The notes under the pieces: generated by a model
What the model was told of the DNA's origin: nothing
What the model saw: only the letters and a program-made list of their open reading frames with translations
The model's database searches: none
Made by a program: the position numbers and the translations under genes
Source of the DNA: Apostichopus japonicus
Lineage: Eukaryota; Echinodermata; Holothuroidea; Aspidochirotida; Stichopodidae
Length of the DNA stretch: 64,000 nt
Reading direction: 5' to 3'
NCBI RefSeq assembly: GCF_037975245.1
Contig: NC_092579.1
Location: 7,191,001-7,255,000 of the forward strand
Part shown: positions 11,786 through 22,486 of the stretch, in pieces
How the letters are laid out: each line of letters begins with the position of its first letter
Position numbering within the stretch: the first letter of the stretch is position 1

Positions 11786-14700
11786 ACATACATGTATACG
11801 TTTCATTAATTATTAGTGCTCCCTTTTTCGTTTGAAAGTGCTTTTCGTTAATAATTAGCAAAAACAAACGTAAGTACAGAAAAGTGCCCTTTCCTTGGAG
11901 AACATTCAAATACTACATAAGTTGTCGTATATGTAAAGGTTCATTTCGTCGGAAATGTTTAAAGTAACTACGTGATTTGCCTCATGAAACCAAAGTCACA
12001 TGTCCCGATGCCCTCGAAGTTTTAACCTTCCTCCCCCTCCCTTCTCGGGTGAAACCACTTATGCCATGCATCGATGCGTAACGGTATACTGCGATATGAT
12101 TAGTCGTTATTTCTATCCTCTTGCGGTTACCGAAAAGTTTGAAAGCCAACGGAATTGGTAAAATATCGAGGCGCTGTTTTGTTTTAGACTTTAAGGAATT
12201 CTCTGTCATTGAACTACTGAAATGTAGTTGACTCACACGCTCAAGTCATAATTTTGGAAGTTTTTAACAAGGATGTAACCTATTAAATTTGATGAGTTCA
12301 CATCATAGAAACTTGACAGCTTAATTAACAAAAGGACCGTGAGAGAAAATAATTTAAAAAAGAATATGTTCGGTACGAACAGAGAAGTACAAAGAAACCC
12401 TTTCTTTTTTGGCTTGTAGTCCTTCAAATCTGACAATTCTGTCATTCGTCAAATTAAAAAACAAAATTAACAGACAAATGAAACTTGATATATGTCTTTT
12501 ATTGCTGTTAGAAACTTGTTGTTTGAAAATTATCGCTGTCATGTTATTTATAGCCTTCATATTAATAATGGAGACGTTACAACCATTGTATTGGATTTAA
12601 TTTTAAGTAAGGAGCTCATCAGACTGGTTTTAAGTTGTCGCGGATCAAATTTGATTCGATTCTAGTCAGATTTGATCATCTTAATTTAGAGTATGTGCCG
12701 CCTTTCTTTTCTCATGATCACCCAGTGTTTATGACTTAGCGTGAACTTTTGGCGTAAGGCATGCGCTCTCGCCTACTCCCTTTCAATCACTCCCGAATTA
12801 CGGCAGGTGGGCCTGATTAAAACTGTCACGATATGCTAACCAGTATCGGGCTCCTCTATAAGGAACTTTTCATAAACTTAGAATATCACAATCATAGCGA
12901 CACAGTTACAATAAAATAGAGGTCGCTCTGTCAGAATGAGTTTCATCGAAAATTACTCCCTCTATTTCTCCAGTATGTTCAAAGTGAGGGAACATCAATA
13001 AACCAGAGGGACATGGGAACCTCTGAATGTTATTAAAATAGTGCAAGCGTATATAGTTTTTTTCAATCAATTTCATCATGCCCAGAACGATGCAGATAAT
13101 CAGTTATTTTAATTAGCATTACTTGGCTAAAACAATAGTAATCCTTATTCGCGTTTTATATGCAAATTGCAGTTGGCTTATTGCCAAAATTGGCTACGAA
13201 ATCTTTAGGTTATACATTCATATGCTAGCCTTTTAATGGTGACATTTATATAACTATTGAAACGGCCAGACATTTTATGAGTATACTTTATATTAGCCTC
13301 TTGTTACAAATTTACTAATGCATCAACAACCGATACAACATTTATTTGTTTATTTTGCCCTGGATTGTAATTTCGTGTAATTGTGATATGTACGTGGATA
13401 CTCGGCATCAACTTAAATATGAAATCTATTCGGATCAGTCCCTCATTATATATGCAACATTCCTCGATCATTATCTCTGAATAATTTGGAAAGTCAGACC
13501 CTCTACGAAAGTATCGTATACTTTCTGAAAGTTTTAGAAGTTTTAAACTTAATTTAACAAGTCAACTAAAATGTTTTAACAATATTTACTTACAGTAAAG
13601 GCTTTTACGTGGCTATATATAAATGATTTGTGATGACTAGCTAGTTCAAGGTACTTTTCAAGGATCATTGATAGCATAAGGGGCTATAGGTAAGGAAACC
13701 TGTATTCGATGCAACTTGGAGGGGAGGGGAGGATGACGAAATATTTTATAACCTGACCCGGAATTGACACAGATTTATACTTAGATAAGAATGCACTTAG
13801 CTTTGAGATACACATCGAGACCACCATTCATAATATTGTCGTAATCACACGCTCCACGTAACGTTAACATGATATTGTAACGTGGGCAGAGGGAGGGGAG
13901 GGGGGGCAATTAATATATTTACCCCAACTGATTTAGGTATAGGAGCATGAACCTATATATGGACGGGTTGAAATCGGATACAAAATCTTGCGGATGATCG
14001 AGGGGTGTGACTTTGGGGTCTGGGTCGTTGAATGCGGCTCCGATGCCAGCGGATCTGGGGGTATAGCCAGCTCTACGTACGACACTCGCCTGTGTCCATG
14101 TCTCAAGCTCCTGTGACTCATCTGTGAGACATAATTATGCACACTATACGCAATACTTAACATTAAGTTTTATGATTGTGTGATTTATACGGGTGTTTGG
14201 TACCATCATATATACTGCTTGATCATATCGATAACATGCGGATGAGTTTTTTCACGGAACAAATTCACGGGAATGTCTCATTGAAGGCCGAATCTGTTGA
14301 ATGAATAACGAGATGTATGTATAGGCCTGGCGGATGGGGACCCAGTTCGAGCTGCACGGTGTGCGGCCATTTTTGGAGGCCAAAATTGTAAGTATAGGGT
14401 ACGCCCAAAAAAAGAAAGCATATGATGAAAAGAATAACGAGAGAGTAAAATAAGGCCTATTTATAACTTATAAACATGCACGGAGTCAGGCCGGGGCAGG
14501 CAAGAAGTAAGTGACCGCCCCCCCCCCTCTATGGAGACTATACATTGCCCCATCCTCCTGTGCCTACATATGTTACAGGACGCGATTATTGTGTCCCCGT
14601 GTCTCCTTAAATTGTTGGTACCCCTCCAGCATGGAATTCCTGACCGTATAATTCTACAGGCGTGAACTTGCTTTATAATATGCTGACAATGATACCCGTT

Positions 14701-15406
14701 TGAATTTTAATTGTGAGTATATAGGCCTATGTATAATTTCCCATATCAGTGTTTCCCAAATGAAATTTATTCACTACGTTTATAGATCCCATTTAATTTT
14801 ATGCTACACCCAATAATCACTGTCGAACATCAGGCAAGAATGAAGTGATACAAGCCCCACCCCACCCCCCCCCCCCCGACCCCCGACCCGCCAATAAAAA
14901 TCAATATGAATTTGGCAGTTAAAAACTGTTTACAGTATATATAGGCCTACTAAAGAAATAGAAGTCATGCTGATGCAATACCATGCACACCTATGAATAA
15001 CTTTACCATATTATTACCGACAGGAAATGAGGAGAGAGCTAATGGGCATGGCTTGCTACGTTGCTGACATTTAAAATCCCATCCAGAACCGGGACCGTGA
15101 TCAGCGGCCATATAGGCTATAGTGTAAATTTAAATTTTCAGTTCGGGATCATATGATGATCGGAAAAGCATATATTCGTAGGCTATATACACTGCTTCCG
15201 AAACTGGGTTCATTATAAACTGAGTGCGTATATATAGATGTTGGCCTTTATCACGTCCATATGCAGTATCGAGACCCGACCGCCTAACGGGCGGCGATCA
15301 TGGTGATCGGCCCTGTCGCGTACCTTATACATACAAATCATGTAATTCTGTTAAAGTGACTCGAAAATTTCATTTGGGTTGATCATGACATGTGTCGGGC
15401 GCTCGG
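11786..15406. other. Non-coding stretch
   Basis: Nothing gene-like is supported. It contains G/C homopolymers (13893-13910, 14518-14528, 14860-14878) and scattered AGGCCT palindromes. Confidence 0.4.
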
Positions 15407-15416
15407 TATATATAAG
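15407..15416 (+). promoter_or_regulatory. Possible TATA box upstream of a 129-codon open frame
   Basis: TATATATAAG lies about 92 bases before an ATG at 15508, the start of a 129-codon frame (15508-15897). Position and sequence suit a TATA box, but A/T runs of this kind are common here and transcription is unproven. Confidence 0.2.
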
Positions 15417-15507
15417 TGACGAGTCGGTTATTTTTTGGACAACACCGATATGCACTTATCACTAACATTCTGACAGAGGCCTGCATTATGAGCTTAATTG
15501 GTTCATC

Positions 15508-15897
15508 ATGGTACCGTACAATATCCCGCGTAGGTCATTAACGTTCGCGAGAGGTCGACGAATCGATATGTGCCGGGTAGCTGCGTTATTGTACTTGCAC
15601 GTACACTGCCAAAAACGCCGTTCCTCGAAACGTCAAAATAATATGCGTTCGTACTTTTGTCTCGAACTATATATCTGTGTGTGTAACTCAAGAAAGCGCA
15701 CAACTGTTGATGGTTATTGCATGTACCACATGACGACCCTAATGTGGAATTTATATTTGCCATTAAAAATGGCGTATATGCTGACTGTCGGGGCGTCAGG
15801 ATGGGAATTTTCCATCACGTCGATCCCGCTGACACAGTGCGCAACAATTGACTCCCGCGGTCTGTGTCGAACCGACGCCATCGTTCGCTATGCCTAA
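15508..15897 (+). CDS. Hypothetical 129-residue open frame, doubtful
   Basis: A continuous frame from ATG to TAA in a locally CpG-richer stretch, 92 bp after a TATA-like sequence. The product is basic and Cys-containing, with no signal peptide, no membrane helix and no motif I know. An overlapping minus-strand frame of 85 codons covers much of the same DNA, as happens by chance in GC-richer sequence. I keep it only because of the promoter-like sequence and its length; most likely it is not a gene. Confidence 0.15.
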   Translation: MVPYNIPRRSLTFARGRRIDMCRVAALLYLHVHCQKRRSSKRQNNMRSYFCLELYICVCNSRKRTTVDGYCMYHMTTLMWNLYLPLKMAYMLTVGASGWEFSITSIPLTQCATIDSRGLCRTDAIVRYA

Positions 15898-16325
15898 AGA
15901 TTGACTTACCTTGGTCGCTGTAGAAATTATGCAATGGCGGTTCCGATCGAGCATAATTAGTTGCGTTCCCCAGTAAAGAAATTATAGCAACATATTTAGA
16001 ATTGATTTTTTTGATTTCCTAGCAAGTTCGCAATAAAACCGCAAAACTGATCTTGTTTCGCTTCCCATTCCATTTAGAGATTTAGAGACTCGTGAATTCA
16101 GACAGTTGCACGATCGCACGTATCGTATATACATTGCACTTACATCATTAGTTTCATTTCAAATTTACCAAATGTTAGGGAATGATGTTACAGAATGCAC
16201 GTATAGTTGGTTAATAAAAGTGAATCTGAGTGATTTTGTTTGTAATTAGAATGAAGAAAGACGCAAGTCGATACTGTTTTAGGACGTCAAATGAACCTTT
16301 CATATTGTTATTAAGGTTTTAATTT

Positions 16326-16371
16326 TGACGTCACGAGTTCGGACTGAGTCTGCCATTGAAATCTATAAATA
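16326..16371 (+). promoter_or_regulatory. Orphan core promoter-like module: CRE plus TATA box
   Basis: A perfect cAMP-response element TGACGTCA (16326-16333) is followed 30 bases later by TATAAATA (16364-16371), a textbook spacing. No coding frame starts soon after it. It could drive a 5'-UTR exon of the histone gene at 17343 or a non-coding RNA; both are inference. Confidence 0.3.
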
Positions 16372-17211
16372 CACACGCTTGTTATGACAAATTCATTTGG
16401 GGAAATGTGTCTTTTTACTAGTTACAGAGAAAAGAATAGCACTGAATACTGTTGGGATCTCTCTGAAAGATAACGTTTCGTGTAATTTACTTCATCTCAT
16501 ATACATAGCAGCATATTTGAAAGGAAAAGTCTAGGTCCGCAATAGAAACAGACACAGCTGTATATACGAGACAAGGTCAATTCTGAGAATGAAGTGCGAA
16601 CATGAAAAACCTTGTAAAAATGCTATTTTTAAGTGTTACGCTCAAGTTTGAGGTGAACTTTGTAGAAGATTATATTCATTAAGCTTTGCGGTTGCCTTAA
16701 GTTAAGAAAACACGTTTTAAACAGGTGAAATAAGAGTATATCTTACGTGACCTGGCTGTGAAATGACGTCAGCGCTGCAAATTTTGTGCTAGTTGACTTC
16801 TCATTAAGTCTTAATATTTACAAATGTACCATTAAAACAGCAAAATTAGATAATTTCTTGGCTATTTTAATAATTTCTCAATGTATTGCTTAGCATTTTA
16901 CGTTGATTATTTACTCAATGGTCTCGTAAGAGCTTCTGTAATTTGCTGACAAGGAATTGTTATGTTTCTTCTGTTCTAGTAGGTTAGGTCACTAACTAAT
17001 TGAAATATTTTTCCCAGATAAAAAATGAGATCATCAAAAGGAAAAATTAATATTCTTTGCAACTGAGTAGTTTTTATGCATGCAAAAACGAGACTAAGTA
17101 AGGAAAATGGTAAAAGAAAATGACAACTAGCACAATTTTGTTCGAAAACCCCTTTGAACGACTAAAGCAAGTTTATTGTTTGGTATTCTCTGTCACGTCC
17201 GTTAGTTTGCA

Positions 17212-17221
17212 TATATATAAA
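17212..17221 (+). promoter_or_regulatory. TATA box of the linker histone gene
   Basis: TATATATAAA lies 122 bases upstream of the histone ATG at 17343. Transcription would start near 17245, giving a 5' UTR of about 100 bases. This is the best-placed TATA element for the gene. Confidence 0.5.
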
Positions 17222-17342
17222 CGCGTCACCGTGAACTTCAATCGTTAACGTTTGTATTCTGTTAATTGCTACGTTCATGTACATTTTGTGCAAATACCTA
17301 TACTGCTATTAATCTTGTATACATTGACCGTGAACTTTCAAA

Positions 17343-17822
17343 ATGTCTGACGATCAAGCAAAGAAGAAGACTGCGGCGAAACCGCCACAACACCCTAAAT
17401 ATAAAGAGATGATAACTGCTGCTATCGAAAGCTTGAAAGAAAGGAATGGTTCGTCAAGGCAGGCAATTTCTAAATACATAAAGGAAAACTATACAGTTGG
17501 TGATAGTTGCGATGTACATATTAAAGTGGAACTGAAGAGGCTCGCTGCAAACAATGTGTTGGTGCACACAAAAGGTACTGGCGCATCAGGGAGTTTTAAA
17601 GTCAACAAGAAGGCCCCAGAGAAACCTGGAAAGAAGACACCGCAAAAGAAGAAGCCGGCTGCTAAAAAGACAAAGAAACCAGTCGCGAAGAAAGCAGCAA
17701 AGAAGGTTACACCGAAGAAGACCGCGAGGAAGGTTGTGAAAAAGAAGCCAGTAGCAGCTAAGAAACCAGTAGCGAAGACTGCTGCAAAGAAGAAGAAGGT
17801 TACGAAGAAGGGAAAGAAATAA
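17343..17822 (+). CDS. Linker histone H1, H1.0/H5-like, intronless
   Basis: A 159-residue linker histone that binds nucleosomes at the DNA entry/exit site and compacts chromatin. Residues about 18-92 form the winged-helix globular domain. It carries HPKY near the start, GSSRQAISKYIKENY in the middle and the hallmark GTGASGSFKV at the end. The C-terminal tail (about 95-159) is almost only Lys, Ala and Pro with KKP/AKK repeats, typical of H1 tails. The HPKY and GSSRQ signatures are closer to the replacement forms H1.0/H5 than to somatic H1, which usually has HPP and a different helix 2. The start follows AAAATG, with a TATA box 122 bp upstream. No core histone genes lie nearby, and no replication-type 3' stem-loop follows the stop, so polyadenylated, replication-independent expression is likely. 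At 159 residues it is shorter than vertebrate H1.0 (about 194). Confidence 0.95.
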   Translation: MSDDQAKKKTAAKPPQHPKYKEMITAAIESLKERNGSSRQAISKYIKENYTVGDSCDVHIKVELKRLAANNVLVHTKGTGASGSFKVNKKAPEKPGKKTPQKKKPAAKKTKKPVAKKAAKKVTPKKTARKVVKKKPVAAKKPVAKTAAKKKKVTKKGKK

Positions 17823-19400
17823 GGGACATCACGTTTGTGTTTTTTTAACCCGGAACAATAACGTGTACAGTATAACTGCAGACTGATTCCGCGCCCCGTG
17901 GAAGTAGGACTTTCCGTATTTTTTCTGAATATGTAGATATGCTTGTTTATATATAGATAAATTATACGCGATTTGGACGTGCATCGGGGAAGCCCCGAAA
18001 TTTCACCTATAGGACTACACGACCGAATGGACCAGAAACATTGCAGTCTTGGAATTCGACATTATTGTTATCTTCAATTCACTACAAACTACGCACCACA
18101 GTTTAGGTTATACCATGTATACGACGTCTTTTGCAAGGTTACAATGATGAATTAAGCTCGGAAATTTGACGGATTTTGTTGAACAGGTGAAGTAGCTCGA
18201 TACGAAGTGCTGTACTGTGGGATTAAATATTTTTTAGAAGTCCTTGCCATTTATTTTCGATCGGTCGTTGGTGTAATGGTCATCCGCTGTGGAAGTTACT
18301 ACACATTGACTTTGTGTTCATCGATTCAGCCGTTTGTGACTCCCATTTCTTATTGTTCTCACTTTGAAAATCCGAGAGACCTATTTTAACAATACATATA
18401 CGATATAAATCCTACTTATACCTTGTGTTTGTTTTGAACCTTTGTCCAGATGCTTCGAGTTTCTCTTTTCAATTTTACTTATTTATTAATAGAACCGATT
18501 GTCATGATTGACTTAATGTAGCTTATTAAATGACTTTATTGCTGAATTTCAGGGGATACCTAGGAAAAGTTGTAGTTTTAACATATTCTAAGCATCCTGG
18601 TGAGATTTATATAGTGCTTTCGAATTATCGGTACTTGGAATTGACATAATTTGTACATTAAGTGAACGTCAAGGAAACGGATTTGTTGTTACATTTTGAC
18701 ATCGCTTCTGTTTTTTCTCAAGTCCACTTCTGCTACAAAAGTGTCAATTTCAAAGCGATACATTTGAACTGAATGAAAATTTCTGTAGGGGGTGTGTAAT
18801 TTTTCTGCTCTGTTGATGGTTGGGAGATATATTTGATCTGAAACATCCTCTTGAACTTGAAGTGATTCGTTTAGTGCGTCCATTTCGTGGTCAACTACCA
18901 TTCATGTACCCACCCCCCCCCCCCGCCCACCTACCTCCACTCATCATGAGCAAGTTAAATTTAACGAACTTAAGACAAATTATTCCGTCGGGCAAAATCT
19001 GTTTTACTATACTTGCATAGGAATCGACAATTCGACAATTGTTTTTAAACAGACCATTCCGAACTGTAAATTATCATATTAAAACATGAACCTTCCCCGT
19101 CCCACACCACATTAATTAACTGCAGGTTACTACCGCTGTCCCTATTGTCTGCACTACCAGAGTGATGAGGAGGTGAAGTGGATAACAAGCAAACAGTTTC
19201 TGGGAGGTGTTTTGGAAGTGCAAGATCGCACCTGTACCAAGTATGCGTATCACGGACAAATTTAGTGAGGGGGGTAAGATCATTGGTGCCGTCACAGTCT
19301 TTACTGCATGCAGCAAAACGACTTCCGTAACTTATTTATTTAAACTTAAACTTATTCTTTTATTTGCCAACATTTACTGCAGCAGAATGACAAAAGCACT
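17823..19400. other. Non-coding flank downstream of the histone gene
   Basis: No further gene seen. A 3' stem-loop of the GGCTCTTTTCAGAGCC type is absent just after the histone stop, and no canonical AATAAA stands out within the first 300 bases. The rest holds only short chance frames and a C-tract at 18912-18924. Confidence 0.4.
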
Positions 19401-19889
19401 CGCCAAAACGGACATTTACTTTATGCGGCGGCGACGCTGTTCAAGAAACACGGGATTTCTGCTTTGCTGCAATTACACATCGATATGAGAATTTTGTATG
19501 ATCAGCATTAATGCGCAACGTAGAAACACATGCTGCCCCATATTGAACCTAACGTCCTTGTGTAGTCTATGCCTTCGTGAGTTCTCCTGTGGTTGGCCTG
19601 AGGTATCATTCAGGTATGAATGGGCTAACTTCGTTAACCATGAATTCTAAACAATTCACATATATGTATAGCCTACTGACATCACAAATAAAATGACATT
19701 TGACATCAAAATTAGACAAGTAGATTGTCACCATTTACTTTCGAGAGATCCCTGACTTATGCCCCTCCCCCAACCTTTAGATCTGACCCTCCTATTCACA
19801 CTTAATTTCGTGGCCCGACAGAGTATATCGATCATAGCGGTATAGTTAAGTGCAAGACGTAGGCCTAATGCACATACAAGACACTTGAT

Positions 19890-20125
19890 ATAAGCTAGGC
19901 CTTAGGGCCACAGTCGTTACGCCAAGTAGGACTTCTACATGTAACCGTAGAGTAAACGTCTTTCATACGCAAGTCATTGGCCTTTCTGTACCACTCAACC
20001 GTCTTCTGCGATACGCCAAAACGTCTTGCTATTAGAGCAGGCTTTAATCCTATTGAATGAAGTACCATACGGTACTACATGGAAAGGCCATTGCTAACAG
20101 GACGCCCGCGACTTTCGTGGACCTA
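19890..20125 (-). pseudogene. Transposase N-terminal helix-turn-helix fragment, broken
   Basis: Reading minus from about 20123, the frame gives ESRGRPVSNGLSM, then a TAG stop, then YRMVLHSIG followed by ALIARRFGVSQKTVEWY, ending at a stop at 19890. GRP-x(n)-L...I-ARRFGVS-x-KTV is the layout of paired-type/Tc1-like HTH domains: a GRP hook, then a helix, turn and recognition helix. The first 20 residues or so are separated by the internal stop, and no catalytic DDE domain follows. It is a non-functional relic inside the inverted-repeat element at 19401-20572. Confidence 0.5.
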
Positions 20126-20301
20126 TTCAATATCAATCGCTGCCGTTTTTAAGGTCGATGATTGGAGAGTAATTCGAGAATTCTTGCGCTGATTTCTGAG
20201 ATATTCTCCTAACGTCTGCATTCAACAAATAAACAACTGAGTTGTCTTGAACAGCGTCGCCGTCGCATAAAATAATGATCATAATGTGACTGTAAAAATA
20301 A

Positions 20302-20342
20302 CCGCATAATGACTACAATTTTTCGTGAAGTCATTATGCGGC
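20302..20342. repeat. Hairpin, 13-bp perfect stem
   Basis: CCGCATAATGACT and AGTCATTATGCGG face each other across a 15-base loop. It lies in the right part of the decayed transposon, where the phrase CATAATG with a following GAC/TGAC recurs several times. Probably a subterminal repeat structure. Confidence 0.6.
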
Positions 20343-20648
20343 AATAAAACTGCACAATAAAGACGAATTGTCCGAATAAATTGTCCGAAACGGCGACCTT
20401 TCTGTGACAGCTGACAAACTGCGCAATAAATATTAAAGCCTTGGTCACTGTGCTGCGTAAAAAGAACCTCACATAATGACTTGTAATTGTTTATCATAAT
20501 GTGACACAAAATTTACTACTGTAGAAGCATATAAGCTGCATAAAAAGTTACTGAATAATGTCCGTTTTGGCGTTCCATACGAAATCGTTAGCAAGGAGAG
20601 GGGGAGGAATTACGACAATTATATATATAGATTGGATGCGTCGTCGCC

Positions 20649-20697
20649 ACTGATCTGTACACTAACTCCAATCCAGTTAGTGTACAGATCAGTGGTC
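20649..20697. repeat. Perfect 21-bp hairpin with 7-base loop
   Basis: The 21 bases at 20649-20669 (CCACTGATC...CACTAACT) are the exact reverse complement of 20677-20697, separated by CCAATCC. It lies just outside the right end of the transposon relic. CGTCGTCG-like bases on both sides extend the symmetry imperfectly. No promoter or gene is adjacent. Confidence 0.8.
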
Positions 20698-22217
20698 GTC
20701 GCATGCGTTGAGTTTGGGTTACTTTTCGACGTTCTTCAATATCGCCCTCACTTATTTTTGACTGCGACGTTAGTGTGTAAATCAGAATGTCTATTATTAC
20801 GGATTCAGTAACATGTGTTAGGTGCTTCAGGGACCCGAGTAATTCTCAACATATCGCGGCCTTTGGGCAGTTCGCTTCTTCACCCAAGCAACCGCTAGAA
20901 TCGCGTGTGTAGGTCAGGTATGGTTGAAGGGGGCGGGGAGCCCAGGGCGTGCCAATTATGACACATTTCAATTTGTTTTGTCGCGTTTCAGGTACAACTG
21001 TGCGCGTCCTTCGAACATGCAAATCCCGTTCAATGGAAGATTGTACAGACATGAACTTTGGGGCGCTCGTGTGATGTCGTGCATTAATGATATTATTTCA
21101 TACATGGATTTTCATGTACACCCAAGTGTACACTACTGGGGGAAAAGAACAATTTAGCAATGAAAGTTGTACATAGGGACCTGGATGGATTTCCAGGTCA
21201 TGTTTTTTCTACAGTAAACAATAGGGTTGAACTTTTGACCACGCGGTGTTAATTAAACTGTCTGGATTGACATAATAAATGGCCGACTGAATACGTCATA
21301 GTGTAAACTAGCCAATGATATCATTTTGTTTGCATTTCCGACACTCACACATAGGGATCTCACTCAATTAAACACCCTTGTAAAAAACGCCCCCCAAAAT
21401 CACTATTCATAGATCACGCGCACTCCCCAATTAGTAGCATGCGCTTGAATACCCGTGTACATTGCATGTGCGTTCGTACAGTGCAGAGCCGTATATTTAG
21501 ACGGCTCTGGTATACCGTGTACGTAGGTGTACACGCGCATGATATCAATACTGCGTACGTACATATATACATACACAACCGTACAAGCCCCGCCCATTCA
21601 ACCAATCGGGATACAGAATGAGGCAATAGACACATTATTCACTGGGTTGGCAGGACTAATGACAGCTGTGACATTGACAGTGAACTTGCGAATCCTCCAT
21701 TGAAAAAAATTGATATGTGCACCGATTGATAGTACAAACACTACAGTCTGGGCGTACATAGCTGCTGTCATCGCATTTACCTCCCAACCTCACCAGAAGT
21801 GCAGTAACAGCAGTATGTTTAAAGTCTGCCACAGGGGTTCTATGTGTATCCCCGAATGCCTGCACACACAAAATGACACACAATATTCGCAATGGGATAT
21901 ATGGACCCTTAAGGCCTAAGCTTAGACTTGAACGCCCTGTTGATTAACATGCATGCATGTGGCTTACTTATAGGTTATTAACCTGGAATAGCGGTGTGAT
22001 TGTAATCTATCTGATACTTCGTTTACCATCCAATCTTTTCTCTGGTCATAGAAAATTCAATGAGAATTCCCGGTCTACGAATATAGCGGCTATTCAGAAA
22101 TAACATTCTTTTAGCGGCAGATTTATCGAACAACACTAAAATAGAATTTAAAAAAGCATTTTGTTATAAATCTATGTATAGTATGTACAAGCAATACAGC
22201 TCTTTCGTTTTAGTGTC
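20698..22217. other. Non-coding stretch
   Basis: Only short overlapping frames on both strands; none has splice support or recognisable protein character. Confidence 0.4.
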
Positions 22218-22486
22218 GTCTATCCCAGTGGCGTAGGAAGGTACTTTTGACTGGGGGGGGGGGGCTGAAGACTGATGGCCGGCCTGGGGAGGGGTCTAAG
22301 GGGAGGGGTGTCCCCCTCCTCTTTTGAATTTTTTTTGCATTTCCAGGTGGCCTCAGATGCAATTTGGTACAATATTGCACACTTCAGCCCACCCACTCCA
22401 TTTTGTATATAATTTTGCATTTTCACCTGGCCTTAGATGCAATTTGGTGCTCCCAGCCCCCCGGTTCCTACGCCCTTGGTCTATCC
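22218..22486. mobile_element. hAT-type MITE, 253 bp, internally deleted copy
   Basis: The element at 22226-22478 starts CAGTGGCGTAGGAAGG and ends GGTTCCTACGCCCTTG, and is flanked by the exact octamer GTCTATCC (22218-22225 and 22479-22486). The 8-bp duplication and CAGTGGCG-type TIR are hAT hallmarks. The interior matches the longer copy at 32783-33153 closely, including 'GGCCTCAGATGCAATTTGGT' and its near-repeat, but lacks about 118 bp just before the right TIR. Confidence 0.85.

Larger units (their letters stand above)
19401..20572. mobile_element. Decayed DNA transposon with inverted ends and a paired-type HTH remnant
   Basis: CGCCAAAACGGACATT at 19401 is mirrored by AATGTCCGTTTTGGCG ending at 20572. 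A second inner inverted pair follows: TTATGCGGCGGCGACGCTG (about 19421) against its inverse near 20253-20271, continuing into TTCAAG. The minus strand of the interior encodes part of a helix-turn-helix domain at 19890-20130. No clean target duplication is visible, and stops interrupt the frame, so it is a relic. The TIRs and HTH suggest a cut-and-paste transposon; the superfamily is not settled. Confidence 0.6.
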
